A model generated the notes under the pieces. That model was not told the origin of the DNA. It made no database searches and saw nothing but the letters and a program-made list of their open reading frames with translations. A stretch of DNA of 16,076 bases from Rhodobiaceae bacterium (lineage in GTDB: Bacteria > Pseudomonadota > Alphaproteobacteria > Parvibaculales > Parvibaculaceae). The position numbers were made by a program, and so were the translations under genes. Positions 15,032 to 16,076 of this stretch are shown piece after piece. Where the stretch lies: assembly GCA_002401305.2 (NCBI GenBank), contig NVSO02000043.1:1-16076 (forward strand), in the 5' to 3' direction. Numbering within the stretch: the first letter of the stretch is position 1; every line of letters starts with the position of its first letter.

Positions 15032-15679
15032 TTAAAGCGTCGTTCGCGCGGGAGTTGGTTTTTCCAACCATCGCAGACGTACAAGCGTTAGCAGATATTT
15101 CGTGTACTCCGCAATCAAGAGTCGTGCGGAACCGGGATATAGGTACCATTGATCTAAATGGACGCTGGCTTGATGCACGGGAAACCCCTGTAACGTGAGG
15201 TTTGGCATTGTGTACCGAAGTTCTTGAGTGGCGCGGGGTAAATGATAAGCGCTGGTGACCACGAGGAGCGAGCCATATCCGTTTTGATGGGCCCAAGCTG
15301 CCGTTTCGGTGGCATTGCCGATGGTATCTTTCGCGATCCGGCCAATATCGATACAACAATCAAATAAGGGACTGTCGACGCGCTCTAGGCTGCGAATGTC
15401 ATCAAGAGAGACCCCTTGATCTACCCCTGAGATGAGAAGACGTGTTCCAGAACCCGCGGTTAACAGGCTGACGCTTTGCTGAATGCGTTCTGGTCCACCG
15501 GTTAGCACGACAATGCCGTCTACTTGGGGAACCGGGCTTGGAGGGGAACGGGGTATGTCAGCAATAAAAAGGCTGAGGCCGATGAGATAGGCCACTGACA
15601 AGAGAGCCAGTACCACACTGAGAACGGCGGCATGGATTTTCCAGCGGTTTAGAAGTGTATGACGGATTGTACGCTTCAC
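15032..15679 (-). CDS. DUF218 (YdcF/ElyC-type) membrane-anchored protein
   Basis: The 215-residue protein starts at GTG 15679, with GGGGGAG about six bases upstream. A basic N-terminus and one membrane helix (~17-40) precede a DUF218 domain facing the periplasm: VDGIVVLTGGPERI (53-66), RLLISGV, then IGNATETAAWAHQNGYGSLLVVTSAYHLPRA, cut here into its conserved parts GNA-x-ET and TSxYHLPRA. DUF218 proteins such as ElyC and SanA are tied to envelope integrity; the biochemical role is unsettled. The gene lies between ftsX and plsC, a setting that agrees with an envelope or division role. Confidence 0.88.
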   Translation of the reverse strand: MKRTIRHTLLNRWKIHAAVLSVVLALLSVAYLIGLSLFIADIPRSPPSPVPQVDGIVVLTGGPERIQQSVSLLTAGSGTRLLISGVDQGVSLDDIRSLERVDSPLFDCCIDIGRIAKDTIGNATETAAWAHQNGYGSLLVVTSAYHLPRATQELRYTMPNLTLQGFPVHQASVHLDQWYLYPGSARLLIAEYTKYLLTLVRLRWLEKPTPARTTL

Positions 15680-15713
15680 CCAAAGCTCCCCCGCGTGGTG
15701 TGGTTGGTGGCTT

Positions 15714-15763
15714 GATTCTAAATGAAGAATCTCAATTGTCTGCCAAAAACTGCTGCTTTTTGG
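15714..15763. repeat. Two AT-rich inverted repeats between ftsX and the DUF218 gene
   Basis: CCAAAAA/TTTTTGG (15743-15749 and 15757-15763, 7-base loop) and GATTCT/AGAATC (15714-15719 and 15726-15731, 6-base loop) fill the 103-base gap. The first lies 20 bases after the ftsX stop and could be a weak terminator or processing site, but no T-run follows it. Confidence 0.35.
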
Positions 15764-15782
15764 ATGGATTTCTTGGTGAATG

Positions 15783-16076
15783 TTAGACCATTTTACCTAA
15801 AGTGCGCAAAACTGTGACGTGAGCCGTCGTGGTAACAGTCAAAAGTAGGCTGACCGGTACGCAGGCCAACCAAAGATATTGCCACGGGGCAAGCGACGGG
15901 ATTGGCAGTAATAAGTCAGATTGGGTGCTTTGCAGAGTGGACAGCGCCAGAAATGTCAGCGCTGCGGCGCCAAATCCCAAAATGCCACCGCGCAGGCCTA
16001 GCCACAGGAAATGAGTTTGGATTTCGGTGGCGATGAACCGGTCATGTGCCCCAATGAGGTGGAGCACTTCGACAAC
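15783..16076 (-). CDS. ftsX: Cell division protein FtsX, C-terminal part (5' end outside window)
   Basis: The visible 97 residues enter from the right edge in frame with VEVLHLIGAHDRFIA, the conserved segment before the third FtsX membrane helix, and continue through TEIQTHFLWLGLRGGILG, two hydrophobic helices (about 30-48 and 64-85) and a short cytoplasmic end. FtsX is the permease-like subunit of FtsEX, which controls peptidoglycan hydrolases during division. ftsE is expected further upstream, outside the window. The fused loop between the helices is short, as in alphaproteobacterial FtsX. Confidence 0.88.
   Translation of the reverse strand, partial: VVEVLHLIGAHDRFIATEIQTHFLWLGLRGGILGFGAAALTFLALSTLQSTQSDLLLPIPSLAPWQYLWLACVPVSLLLTVTTTAHVTVLRTLGKMV

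Noticed and set aside
14979..15359. 126-codon minus-strand frame running past the DUF218 stop
   Set aside because: It mostly overlaps the DUF218 gene in another frame, and its product shows no recognisable motif.
1..16076. CRISPR arrays, tRNA genes, insertion sequences, defence islands
   Set aside because: No direct-repeat arrays, tRNA-like folds, transposase genes or defence-type genes were seen in any gap or frame.

Overview
The window reads as chromosomal core sequence of an alphaproteobacterium. Several neighbourhoods are ones I know from that class: ftsX - DUF218 - plsC, metX - metW, chorismate mutase - hisC - tyrC facing a DUF2125 gene with a ChaC-type gene beyond it, a glyoxalase II gene back-to-back with a methyltransferase, and a class II (B12-dependent) ribonucleotide reductase of the roughly 750-residue alphaproteobacterial type. 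Order or genus cannot be fixed from the sequence; a member of Hyphomicrobiales or a neighbouring order is a guess. I see no insertion sequence, prophage, CRISPR array, tRNA or rRNA.

Layout. Left edge (1-1092, minus): a secreted NodB-type polysaccharide deacetylase, cut by the window edge, coupled to an upstream DUF985 cupin. 1305-2087 (minus): glyoxalase II (gloB), divergent from a SAM-dependent methyltransferase (2248-3009, plus). 3110-3546 (plus): a possible 31-codon upstream ORF overlapping the start of a PII signal-protein gene of GlnK type, closed by a strong terminator. 3618-5422 (minus): metX-metW, preceded by a promoter with a perfect dyad over its -35 box and a predicted leader of about 220 nt. 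5819-8729 (plus): chorismate mutase, HisC-type aminotransferase and prephenate/arogenate dehydrogenase, each overlapping the next by four bases, forming a tyrosine/phenylalanine branch operon. 8751-9830 (minus): DUF2125 envelope protein. 9959-10501 (plus): ChaC-type gamma-glutamylcyclotransferase. 10511-14048 (minus): nrdJ followed by a YcaQ/AlkX-type DNA glycosylase. 14169-16076 (minus): end of ftsX, a DUF218 (YdcF/ElyC-type) membrane protein and a PlsC acyltransferase, closed by a terminator that contains the predicted nrdJ promoter.

Together the genes cover methionine and aromatic amino acid synthesis, nitrogen sensing, methylglyoxal and glutathione metabolism, dNTP supply with DNA repair, and envelope and division functions. 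The proteins are mostly ordinary. The more interesting signals are in the non-coding parts: the metX leader and operator, the short ORF before glnK, the nrdJ promoter built into a terminator, and a dyad over the gloB -10 box. Among proteins, the chorismate mutase carries what looks like a decayed prephenate dehydratase domain, and NrdJ has Asp where the usual NPCGE motif has Asn. I found no clear evidence of a wholly new multi-gene system.
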